A DNA stretch of 64,000 bases from Myxococcus landrumus (GTDB lineage: Bacteria > Myxococcota > Myxococcia > Myxococcales > Myxococcaceae), in NCBI RefSeq assembly GCF_017301635.1, contig NZ_CP071091.1:2554001-2618000 (forward strand), written 5' to 3'. Below the pieces are notes generated by a model. The model did no database searches, was not told the origin of the DNA, and was given only the letters and a program-made list of their open reading frames with translations. Position numbers and translations under genes: made by a program. Of this stretch, positions 44,632-53,200 are shown in pieces (position 1 is the stretch's first letter; the number at the start of each line of letters is the position of its first letter).

Positions 44632-44815
44632 GAGGCCTTGGTGGCACTGTAGCTTTGTTTCAAGGGCTGTCCCCTGCGGGGCGCGTGATGCTCGGCAGAA
44701 ATTCGAACCGATACGTCCATTCCGGGGTCCGTTTCGGCCGCCATGTGCAAGCCCTCCCCTCTCACGAGGGATGAGGGAAGCCTGCGGCGGCATGATTTCG
44801 GCTCCCACCTGGCTT
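44632..44815 (+). ncRNA. ssrS: 6S RNA
   Basis: A non-coding stretch directly before fthC (ygfA), the ssrS position known in many bacteria. The 3' part contains AGCCTGCGGCGGCAT (44779-44793), identical to the 3' arm of E. coli 6S RNA. The 5' part contains GGGCTGTCCCCTG, like the E. coli CCAGUCCCCUGAG, and GATGCTCGG in the central region also matches. Outer arms GGCC-TT-GGTGG (44634-44644) and CCACC-T-GGC (44806-44813) can pair. 6S mimics an open promoter and sequesters sigma70 RNA polymerase. The promoter upstream predicts a 5' end near 44603, so a processed leader is possible; ends are approximate. Confidence 0.85.
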
Positions 44816-44882
44816 TTCAGGGTTCAATGGATGCTGGGCACACGGCCATGCGGCGGGGGACTTTTTCTGCGGAGCGGCGGCG

Positions 44883-45506
44883 GTGAGCGAGACGGTGGTG
44901 GAAGAGGCGGCGGCGAGGAAGCAGACGCTGCGGGATGAGTTGACGGCGCGCCGCAAGGCGATGACGCCGGACCTCATCGACACGCGGGGTCTCAAGGTGC
45001 AGTCTCGGTTCCTGGCGACGGAGTATTACCAGAATGCACGGACGGTGGCGCTCTACGCCCCCATTCGGGGCGAGGTGCCCACGCGGGACATTCTCATCGC
45101 GGCACTGCAAGACGAGAAGACCGTCTGCTACCCGCTGTCCCACGTGCACGGGAGGATACTCTCCTTCCGCGCCATCAAGTCGGAGGCGGAGCTGGAGCCG
45201 GGCCGTCTGGGCGTGCGGGAGCCGACGAACTCGTCGGACCTCATCGCGGTGGACCAGATCGACCTGTTCGTGGTTCCAGGACTGGGCTTCACCAGCGACG
45301 GCAAGCGGCTGGGGCGCGGAGGTGGCTACTACGACGCCACCCTTCGCGCGGCCAGTGCTCGCAGCCGGCGGGTGGGCCTGGCCTTCAACGACCAGCTCGT
45401 TGAACTCCTCCCCACCACGGGCGACGACGTGGACATGGACCTGGTCGTGACGGAGCTCTCGTCCCACCGCGGCCTGTTCCGGACGTGGGACTTCCTGGAT
45501 ACGTGA
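44883..45506 (+). CDS. fthC: 5-formyltetrahydrofolate cyclo-ligase
   Basis: 207 residues from a GTG. Converts 5-formyl-THF to methenyl-THF using ATP. Family blocks: basic N-terminal helix with RDELTARRKAM, ALYAPIRGEV, VPGLGFTSDGKRLGRGGGYYD (the ATP/substrate loop) and the C-terminal beta hairpin. It sits immediately downstream of the 6S RNA, the classic ssrS-ygfA pair, and its stop overlaps the next start as GTGA. Confidence 0.93.
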   Translation: MSETVVEEAAARKQTLRDELTARRKAMTPDLIDTRGLKVQSRFLATEYYQNARTVALYAPIRGEVPTRDILIAALQDEKTVCYPLSHVHGRILSFRAIKSEAELEPGRLGVREPTNSSDLIAVDQIDLFVVPGLGFTSDGKRLGRGGGYYDATLRAASARSRRVGLAFNDQLVELLPTTGDDVDMDLVVTELSSHRGLFRTWDFLDT

Positions 45507-46294
45507 AGGTCCTCTTCATGGGAGATGTGGTGGGCCGTCCGGGGCTTCAGGCCGTCCGAGCGCTCCTGCCACGTCTGAAGGCCACCCATGGCATCGAGGT
45601 GACGGTCGCCAACGCGGAGAACAGCGACCAGGGCGCGGGCATCTCGCCGGAGACGGCGGATACCCTGCTCGCCAGCGGCGTCGACCTGCTGACCAGCGGC
45701 AACCACTTCTGGTCCAAGAAATCCATCCTCCCGTGGCTGGCGTCCCATCCGGACAAGCTGCTGCGCCCTGCCAACTATCCCAAGGACACACCGGGCCGAG
45801 GCCACGGGGTGGTGGAGCTGCCCGACGGACGCGCGCTGGGGGTCATCAACCTGGAGGGCCGCGTCTTCATGCGCACGCACGACAACCCCTTCGAGGTGGT
45901 GCAGGGGCTGGTCGAGACGATGCGCAACCGCACGCCCTGCATCCTCGTGGACATGCACTGCGAGGCCTCCAGCGAGAAGAACGCCATGGGGGTGCATCTG
46001 GACGGGCGGGTGTCCGCGGTCGTCGGGACGCATACGCACGTGCAGACGGCGGATGAGCGCATCCTCCCAGGCGGCACGGCGTTCATCACCGACGTGGGCA
46101 TGTGCGGCCCCCTGGACTCGGTCATCGGGATGAAGAAGGAGCAGTCCGTGGCGCGGTTCCTGGGGCAGAAGCACGCGCCCTATGAGGTCGCGGAGCGGCT
46201 CGTGTATCTGCAGGGTGTGGTGTTGGACATCGACGACACCACGGGGCGTGGACGGGCCATCGAGCGCGTGCGCATCCACCTGCCGGGTACCTGA
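45503..46294 (+). CDS. YmdB-family metallophosphoesterase
   Basis: 263 residues from GTG 45503. Metal ligands are in LFMGDVVGRPG, ANAENSDQG, TSGNHFW, VDMHCEASSEKNAMG and GTHTHVQTAD, the TIGR00282/YmdB set. Members hydrolyse 2',3'-cyclic nucleotides and affect biofilm and sporulation decisions in Bacillus. The 4-bp GTGA overlap with fthC fixes the start. Confidence 0.92.
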   Translation: MKVLFMGDVVGRPGLQAVRALLPRLKATHGIEVTVANAENSDQGAGISPETADTLLASGVDLLTSGNHFWSKKSILPWLASHPDKLLRPANYPKDTPGRGHGVVELPDGRALGVINLEGRVFMRTHDNPFEVVQGLVETMRNRTPCILVDMHCEASSEKNAMGVHLDGRVSAVVGTHTHVQTADERILPGGTAFITDVGMCGPLDSVIGMKKEQSVARFLGQKHAPYEVAERLVYLQGVVLDIDDTTGRGRAIERVRIHLPGT

Positions 46295-46349
46295 AAGTCG
46301 GCGTGGAAGTGCCGCGCGGCGGCGAGCTTTCGGCTATGGTCCGCCGGCC

Positions 46350-47612
46350 ATGAATCCGGACGCGCTGCGCAAGGCGACCCCCGAGGAGCAGTTCGAAGAA
46401 GTCACCCGAGGCACGGTGGATCTCCACTCGCCCGAGGACCTGAAGAAGAAGCTCCGGTACTCGTATGACTCGGGCAAGCCGCTCGTCATCAAAGCGGGGT
46501 TCGACCCGAGCCGGCCGGACCTGCACCTGGGCCACTCGCTGCTGCTCACGCGCATGCGACGCTTCCAGGACTTCGGTCACACGGTGGTGTTCCTCATCGG
46601 TGACTTCACGGCGCTGATTGGCGACCCCACGGGGCGCAACGCCACGCGCCCGGCGCTCACCCGCGACGAGGTGAAGGCCAACGCGGAGACGTACAAGCAG
46701 CAGGTCTTCAAGGTGCTGGACGCGGAGAAGACGACGGTCCGCTTCAACTCGGAGTGGCTCGACAAGCTGGGCACCGAGGGAATGATTCGGCTGGCGTCGC
46801 GCTACTCGCTGCAGCGCATGCTGGAGCGCGACGACTTCAAGAAGCGTTTCCGGGAGAACGTCTCCATCGCCATCCACGAGATGCTCTACCCGCTCCTTCA
46901 GGGCTACGACTCCGTCGCGCTGAAGTCAGACGTGGAGCTGGGCGCCACGGACCAGCTCTTCAACCTGCTGGTGGGCCGGCAGCTGATGCGCGAGGAGAAC
47001 ATGGCGCCCCAGGTCATCATGACGGGGCCCATCCTGGAGGGGCTCAGCGCGAAGCTCGTCGACGGGAAGATTGTCGGCGACAAGATGTCCAAGAGCCTGG
47101 ACAACTACGTGGGCGTCAGCGAGGCGCCGGACACCATGTTCGGCAAGCTGATGAGCATCACCGACGACCTGATGTGGCGCTACTACCAGCTCCTCTCGGC
47201 CAAGACGCTGAAGGACCTGGCGGAGCTGCAGGCGAAGGTCGCCAGCGGTGAGGTGCATCCGAAGGCCGCCAAGCTGGGCTTCGCCCGCGAGATGACGGAG
47301 CGCTTCCACGACGCCGAGGCCGCACGCAAGGCGGAGGAGGACTTCGAGAAGCGCTTCGCGAAGAAGGAGCTGACGGCGGAGGACCTTCCCCAGGTGGACA
47401 TTTCCCTGGCTGGCGCGCCGACGCTTCCGGTGACCAAGGTGCTGGCCGAGGCGAAGCTCGTGGCCTCCGCGACCGAGGGCCGGAAGATGATCACCCAGGG
47501 CGGCGTGCGGGTGAATGGCGAGAAGGTGGCGGACCCGAAGGCGGACCTCGGCGCTGGCGAGTACACCGTGCAGGTCGGCAAGCTGAAGGCCGCGCGCGTC
47601 AAGCTGGCGTGA
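46350..47612 (+). CDS. tyrS: tyrosyl-tRNA synthetase
   Basis: 420 residues. Class I motifs: HLGHS (HIGH variant) in PDLHLGHSLLL and KMSKS in GDKMSKSLDN. A C-terminal S4 RNA-binding domain (about 350-420) includes EGRKMITQGGVRVNGEKV. Charges tRNA-Tyr. The long upstream open frame overlaps ymdB and is a shadow; the ATG at 46350 gives the normal N terminus. It lies 55 nt after the YmdB gene. Confidence 0.96.
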   Translation: MNPDALRKATPEEQFEEVTRGTVDLHSPEDLKKKLRYSYDSGKPLVIKAGFDPSRPDLHLGHSLLLTRMRRFQDFGHTVVFLIGDFTALIGDPTGRNATRPALTRDEVKANAETYKQQVFKVLDAEKTTVRFNSEWLDKLGTEGMIRLASRYSLQRMLERDDFKKRFRENVSIAIHEMLYPLLQGYDSVALKSDVELGATDQLFNLLVGRQLMREENMAPQVIMTGPILEGLSAKLVDGKIVGDKMSKSLDNYVGVSEAPDTMFGKLMSITDDLMWRYYQLLSAKTLKDLAELQAKVASGEVHPKAAKLGFAREMTERFHDAEAARKAEEDFEKRFAKKELTAEDLPQVDISLAGAPTLPVTKVLAEAKLVASATEGRKMITQGGVRVNGEKVADPKADLGAGEYTVQVGKLKAARVKLA

Positions 47613-47659
47613 ATTCCCGGGGGCGACCCTCCGTCCCAGGTGCCCGAGGAGCCCCCCCA

Positions 47660-47683
47660 CCCGCCCCTGCTTCGAGGGGCGGG
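47660..47683 (+). terminator. hairpin after tyrS
   Basis: CCCGCCCCT-GCTTCG-AGGGGCGGG, a 9-bp GC stem closing a TTCG-like loop, between tyrS and the EndoU-like gene. Confidence 0.6.
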
Positions 47684-47709
47684 GGCGGTTTGGGATAGAC
47701 TCGCGCGCC

Positions 47710-48864
47710 ATGCGTTTCCCCGCACTGTGCCTCGGCCTGGTGTTGACCACCCTCCCCGCTCTGGCGGGCCCGGGGGCGTTTGTTTCCGACGTCCGCGTGG
47801 ACGCGGTGGAACAGCCAGAGTCACCCCAGGTCGTCTTCACGGTGGAGCCCGGGAAGACGTACCCCCTGCTCAAGAAAGGGGGACCTGGCCGCGCGTGGTG
47901 CAAGCTGCGCGGTGCCTCCGCCGAGGGCTGGGTGTTGTGCGAAGGCGCCCAGGAGTCCGCCCCTCCCGCGGCCCCCTCCGCTCCGGCGCTGGCGGCAGCG
48001 GACCGCGCGGATGCGGCGCAACGAGCCCGGGGACAGGAAGAGCTCCGCATCGCCTTCGCGAGCGGCGCGTCGTCCGAAGGTGCCTCCGCGGATGAGGACA
48101 CGGACGAGGGCCAGGCGGTCGTCGTGAGCGCCCCAGGCGCGCAGGCTCCACGATTCACGGGAAGCTCGCGTGACACCCGGGAGTGCGCGTCGACGTGCTC
48201 CAGCAAGCCCCTCTTCGAGAAGCAGCCGGTGCTGACCGCGCTGGACAAGGAAGTGCTGGAGATGTGTCCCGCGCGTCCGGATGCGAGCGTGAGCGCGGCC
48301 GACGTACGGCGCTTCATCGCCCGGCACTACGAGGACCCGCGCATCCAGACGGCCCTGTCCGCCGCGGGACGGCCCGGGCAGAAGCAGTCGAACATCGACT
48401 GGCTGACCAGCCTGTGGGTGAGCACCGGCCCGCGCAACGCCTTCACGCACGTGTTCTGCGGAGACGATTGGGAGCGGGGCCCGATTGGTGGCCTGCACTT
48501 CCTGCCGCGCTACGCGCAGCTCGAGGCGGAGGGGAAGCTCTGCTACGGCGGGCCCGTGCGTGGGGGCTCAGCGAAGGTGCAGGGGCAATACCTCATCCGG
48601 TACAGGGGCGTGGCGCCGTGGTCCTGCGGGGAGAAGCGCATGGGTGGCTTCTCCGAGTCACCCGATTCCGTGGGACTCCTCTCCATAGGCACGCGGGCCT
48701 TCGCTCGGTGCTGCGCTCGCAACGGCGCGAAGAAGGAAGGCGGCGTGTACAGCGCGCCGGACCTGGGGAGCACGAAGTGGCGCATCTGGTGCGGCACGCG
48801 CAATGGCACCTACGGCATCGCCACGCTCCACCCCACCGACGACTCCGCCACCTGTGGCGAGTGA
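47710..48864 (+). CDS. secreted EndoU-fold nuclease-like protein with SH3-like domain
   Basis: 384 residues. Signal peptide (cleaved after ALA, residue 19), an SH3-like segment (about 40-80), an Ala/Glu-rich linker, then a Cys-rich catalytic-looking domain. Residues 245-268 (FTHVFCGDDW ... GGLHFLPRY) and 307-320 (CGEKRMGGFSESPD) match the EndoU pattern HVFxGE ... GxHxW ... KxxGSFxxGTSPE. The candidate catalytic trio is His247, His263 and Lys309. EndoU proteins are metal-aided RNases or bacterial toxins. At least eight cysteines suggest disulfides outside the cytoplasm. No immunity gene is obvious beside it. Confidence 0.65.
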   Translation: MRFPALCLGLVLTTLPALAGPGAFVSDVRVDAVEQPESPQVVFTVEPGKTYPLLKKGGPGRAWCKLRGASAEGWVLCEGAQESAPPAAPSAPALAAADRADAAQRARGQEELRIAFASGASSEGASADEDTDEGQAVVVSAPGAQAPRFTGSSRDTRECASTCSSKPLFEKQPVLTALDKEVLEMCPARPDASVSAADVRRFIARHYEDPRIQTALSAAGRPGQKQSNIDWLTSLWVSTGPRNAFTHVFCGDDWERGPIGGLHFLPRYAQLEAEGKLCYGGPVRGGSAKVQGQYLIRYRGVAPWSCGEKRMGGFSESPDSVGLLSIGTRAFARCCARNGAKKEGGVYSAPDLGSTKWRIWCGTRNGTYGIATLHPTDDSATCGE

Positions 48865-48876
48865 GCACGTGACGGC

Positions 48877-50011
48877 TCAGGGCGCCACGAACTCGCGCTG
48901 CCGGTAGCCCAACCGAACCGCCTCCACCTGCCCGTGCTTCAGCGGGTCCTGGAACACGCACGAGGCGCCCTGCTGCGCCGGACACTCCCGCGGCACCAGC
49001 TCCTGCTTGATGCGCGCAATCAGGGTGTCGTCCATCTCCGAGGATGCGAAGCGCTCGTAGCGCAGGTGGATGAAGCGTGACAGCGCCACGGGCGTCATCC
49101 ACGACGTCGTCGCCCGGGTGATGGGCGAGATGTCCACGCCGAAGCTGTTCACCTGCAACAACGGAGTACGGGTGTATTGGAACGGCCGCGTCGGGAGCAC
49201 GCCGCTGTTCAGGTAGACATCGACATTCGCACGCGCCGGCCACCCCTCGACTTTCGAGACATCTCCTCGCCCTGCCTCATCCAGGCCCGACTCCAGCGCG
49301 GTGAAGAAGCCCACGAGCAGCCGGTTCGGATAGGCGCTCGACGGGTAGTCGCAAGGTGTCCAGCTTCCTGCGCAGGATGTCGTCATCAGGCGGAATGCCA
49401 CCACAGTGGACCTGCCAGGCCTCTTTGACGGCGCCGAGCATCTGCCCTCCGCTCACGTTCACGAAGCGGATGTTGTGCTGCGCGATGATGCGGTGCAACT
49501 CGGTGGCAACAGTCCGTGCCTGGGTGAGGAGCCGCTCCGTGGATGCCTCGGAGCCCGAGGCATCACAGAAGTCCTTCAGGCCGAACCGCTCGAAGCCCGG
49601 GAACTCCATCAGCACGAAGGGATGGTGGGGATTGGCCTCCACCAACAGCGAGAACACGAAGTTGCCGTGGCCGATGTTCTTGGCGTCGTAGAACCCGAAC
49701 ACCGAGCGGATCGGCTCCGCGAGCGGACGCAGCACCTCCGCGGGGAGGAAGTCGGGCGAGGCGAACTCGCTCAAGCCGATGAAAAGTCTCCTCGGCGCCC
49801 GCCACGTCGAGGGCTCCTGGACGACAGCGCCACCGTCGCGGACCCGGTAGTAGCCCTGGAGCCGGTTCTTGTAGCGAATGGTGACCGCGGGGTCCACGGG
49901 ATAGCCAGGAGGCGGCTGGGGCTTGGGGTCCAGTCCCTCGCACCCGGTGAGCGCGAGACACAGGGCTCCGGCGACACAACCTCGAAGGAAGACCTCGCGC
50001 GGCTTCGACAT
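48877..50011 (-). pseudogene. lipoprotein gene broken by a frameshift
   Basis: The first part (50011 to about 49350) encodes a lipoprotein (ALTGC lipobox) with DPKPQPPPGYPVD, SEFASPDFLPAE and VNVSGGQMLGAV. At about 49348 the frame DDDILRRKLDTLR runs out of register and the continuation CDYPSSAYPNRLLVGFFTAL to 48877 is in another frame. A 2-nt loss or 1-nt gain in TTGCGACTAC restores a single protein of about 378 residues. Both halves share codon bias and no start site serves the second half. It may be a recent mutation or a sequencing error. Function unknown. Confidence 0.72.
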
Positions 50012-50151
50012 GGTCCGCGCCCCCACGGCCCACGCGATGAGGCGGTCCAGGCCCTGCCCCACCGCTTGAGGAACCTCGCGGAACACGACCAATGCACGGC
50101 GATGGAGCACCGCGCACGGGCATCGGCCACGCGCCGCCGCGAATCCGCGAC

Positions 50152-50176
50152 GTATGACGCCGTGACTGCGTCATGC
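50152..50176 (-). terminator. possible hairpin after the A2M gene
   Basis: GTATGACGC / GCGTCATGC pair (one G-T wobble) with a 7-nt loop, between the A2M stop and the frameshifted lipoprotein gene. It could equally be an operator for the latter. Confidence 0.35.
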
Positions 50177-50216
50177 ATCGCGTCTCGACTTCGCGGCGGT
50201 TCTCCCGGGGCCCTCG

Positions 50217-53200
50217 CTACTTCGCGGGCCCCACGTTGAGCACCGCGCCCGCCGAGTAGGCGGTGAACTCCGGCGCGTACATGGACTGCACCGTTGCGGG
50301 TCCCACGCGGAACGTGCCCGCCATGTTGGCGCGCAGCCGGTACTTGAAGGTGTACTCACCCGCGGGCAGCCACTCGAAGAAGAAGTTGGTGCCCGAGTCG
50401 CGCGTCTCCTCGTACCAGACGATGCCCAGGTCCCACTTGTGGCGGGACTGCGCATTCTCCGGCTCCAGGCCCGCGGCGCGCGGGTCCCTCAAGTGGACGT
50501 ACTCGGCCGCGTGCTTCGTGCGCAGCGACAGGTGCACCTCCACCTCGTCACCCGGGTTGAGGAGAGCCCCCTCGGCCAGCGGCTGGAGCACGGCCTCGCG
50601 CCCCTCGCGCTCGCGACGGAAGTAGCGGCGCGACACCTGGAAGAAGTCACCCCGGTCCTCTTCGGGCAGCTTCTCCGTCGAGAAGTGCCATGTCGCGGAA
50701 GCGAAGGCGAAGCCCTTCGTCGACTTCTCCACCACGACCGAGCTCATCGTCTCGGGCTGGAGCTCCGGCCCCGGCACCACCACCTGGTTCTTCTTCCCCG
50801 TGTACTCGTCCGGAGCGAACTCCATCCGCACCACGCGCGGCCCCACCTTCACCGTCGCGTCCTCGCGGATGCCCAGCGCGCCTTCCGACTCCAGGTACTT
50901 CACCAGTGCGTAGAGCGACTCCGCCGTGGCCCGCGTCGACTTCCAGTGGTTGAGCTTCTTGTCCAGGAGCAGCCACTGCACGAGCCCCTCCCGCCGAGGG
51001 TCCTTCGGGCTCAGCTCCGTGAGCGTGCGCAACGCGAAGGCATGTGTCTCCGTGGTGTCGTTGTACCAGAGCCAGCTGCGGTCCTCGGGGGCCCAGTACG
51101 TGCCCAGCTCGTCGCTGGTCTTCGCCGAGTCCATCACGCTGTCCCAGACCTTCGTCGCATCCGCGACGCGGCCCGAGCGCTTCAACGTCAGCGCCAGGTA
51201 GCCCTTCAAGTAAGGCGAGTGCTTCTTCCAGTACTTGAAGCTGAAGGAGAGCATCTTCTGGCGCTCTTCGGCGGTCAGCGCGTCCCCGGTGAAGCGCTCG
51301 TCCGGGTACGCGGAGGCCACGTAGTTGAGGAACGTGATGAACTCCCAGCCCGTCCCCTTCGCGAACGCCTTGCCGGCGTACTCCTCGCGGAAGTGCCGGG
51401 CCAGGTAGCCCCAGGCGTCACGCGTCATGTCTTCGGGAACCTCCACGCCGTACTCCATGGCGCGAGACAGGCCGTGGACGATGTAGAGCGTCATGTACGG
51501 CGAGGGCGGGCCACCCGGCCACCAGGGGAAGCCTCCGCTGGCCGTCTGCGCCTTGCGCAGCTTCGCCATCGCCGCATCGCGCTCCGCGCGAGCCACCTTC
51601 GGGTCCAGCACCTTCACCAGACCGCCGCTGGACTCAGCGCCCCCCTTCGCCATCTCCAGCCAGGGCGTCTCCTCCAGCGACATCTTGCGGTTGGGGTCCA
51701 CCGAGTCCCACGTCTCGAACCGGGTAGTGCGCTGGCTCAGGTCCTTCGCCATCTTCGCGACGGCGGGATACTTGTTGTAGAGGCTCGAGAGGATGCCCGA
51801 GGACACGAAGCGATTGAGCGTCTGCTCCGAGCACTCATAGGGGTAGTCCACCAGGTACGGCAGCGCCTGGAGCGCCGAGTAGAACAACTGCGTGTCCACG
51901 GTGACGACCAGTTGCTCGTTCACCCGCGTCGGGTCGCCGCCCTTCTTCAGGTCGTCGAAGCGCATCGTCTTCGATCCCGCGCCCTTGAGCGTGACGAAGC
52001 GCGACTGCGCCAGGTGCACGCGGCCAGGCAACACCGGCAGCGGACGCAGCTCCCCGTCGCTCACGTCTCCCGAGCGAGCCTCCACGCGGAAGGCCACCGT
52101 GCCCACCTTCGAAGGCGTGGTGAGCGCGAAGCGCAGGTTCGTCCCCTTGCCCGGCGCCACCGTGAAGGCCTGCGAGGCGTTCTTCACGCCGAACTCCGAC
52201 AGCACGCTCTTGCGCGTCTCGGTGTCGACGATGTCCAACGTGAGCGTGCCCTGGCGCGCCTGCTCCGACGCGTTGTTCACCACCACTTCGAGCACCGCGC
52301 GGTCCCCCTCGCGCAGGAAGCGGGGCACGTAGGGGCGCACCATCAGCTCCTTCACGCTCCGGGAGGTGCGCTGCACCGAGCCGCCCTGCAAGTCGCGCGT
52401 GACGCCATGGACCCACACACTCCACGCCGTCACGGAATCGGGGACCGTGAACTCCAGTGACGCGGAGCCATCCGCCCCTGTGAGGAGCTGCGGAATCCAG
52501 AAGGCTGTCTCCGCGAAGTTGGAGCGCATCTCGACCGCCGGGGGCTCCCCGGAGGACGGGGCGCCGCCGCGCTGGTTCTCATTCTTGGCCTCCGCGAGGG
52601 TCGGCATGCCTGGCGGCGGCGCGGGAGACCTGCCTCCTTCGTCACTGTCCATCTTGCGCTTCATCACCTGCTGAGGACGGGCTGCCGATTCCCTGATGAC
52701 TCCGCTCGCGCTGGGCGCGTAGCCCATTCCGAACCGGCGTCGCCGGTAGCCCGGGCCCCCCAGGCCATAGCCCTCCTCGAACTTCAGCGCATCTCCATCC
52801 GGAGCCGACCAACTGAAGAAGCCACCGTAGTCGTGCGAGACCAACCACTGCGCCTGCTCCATGGACAAGGAGGCGCTCGGTGCTCCCGCCCCCATCCGCT
52901 GGGGATAGAGGTTCGAGACACTCGCCGGCACATGCGGCGCGAACAGGTCCAGCGACTGGTCATACATATACGCGAGCAACTCCGCCGCGCCCGCTTCCAC
53001 CTTCGCGCCCTTCGGCCCCTTCACCGTCACGCGCCAGGTCTCCTTCGCCCCCGGGCGCAGCTTGTCGCGGAATGTGGCGAACTCCAGGCTCAGCTCCTTG
53101 TTGTCGAAGGGCACGAACACCTGCTCGCTGAAGCTCATGAACTGCCAGTCGCGCACCGCCACCAGCACCACGGTGAAGCCGCCCCGCATCGACTCCGTCA

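Noticed and set aside
44531..44938. Possible small protein frame across 44531-44938
   Set aside because: The region has 6S RNA hallmarks and a promoter; the product has no family resemblance or ribosome site.
50439..52460. Long plus-strand frame opposite the A2M gene
   Set aside because: Arg/His/Leu-rich shadow of a clearly coding minus-strand gene; the same applies to 54063-56231.
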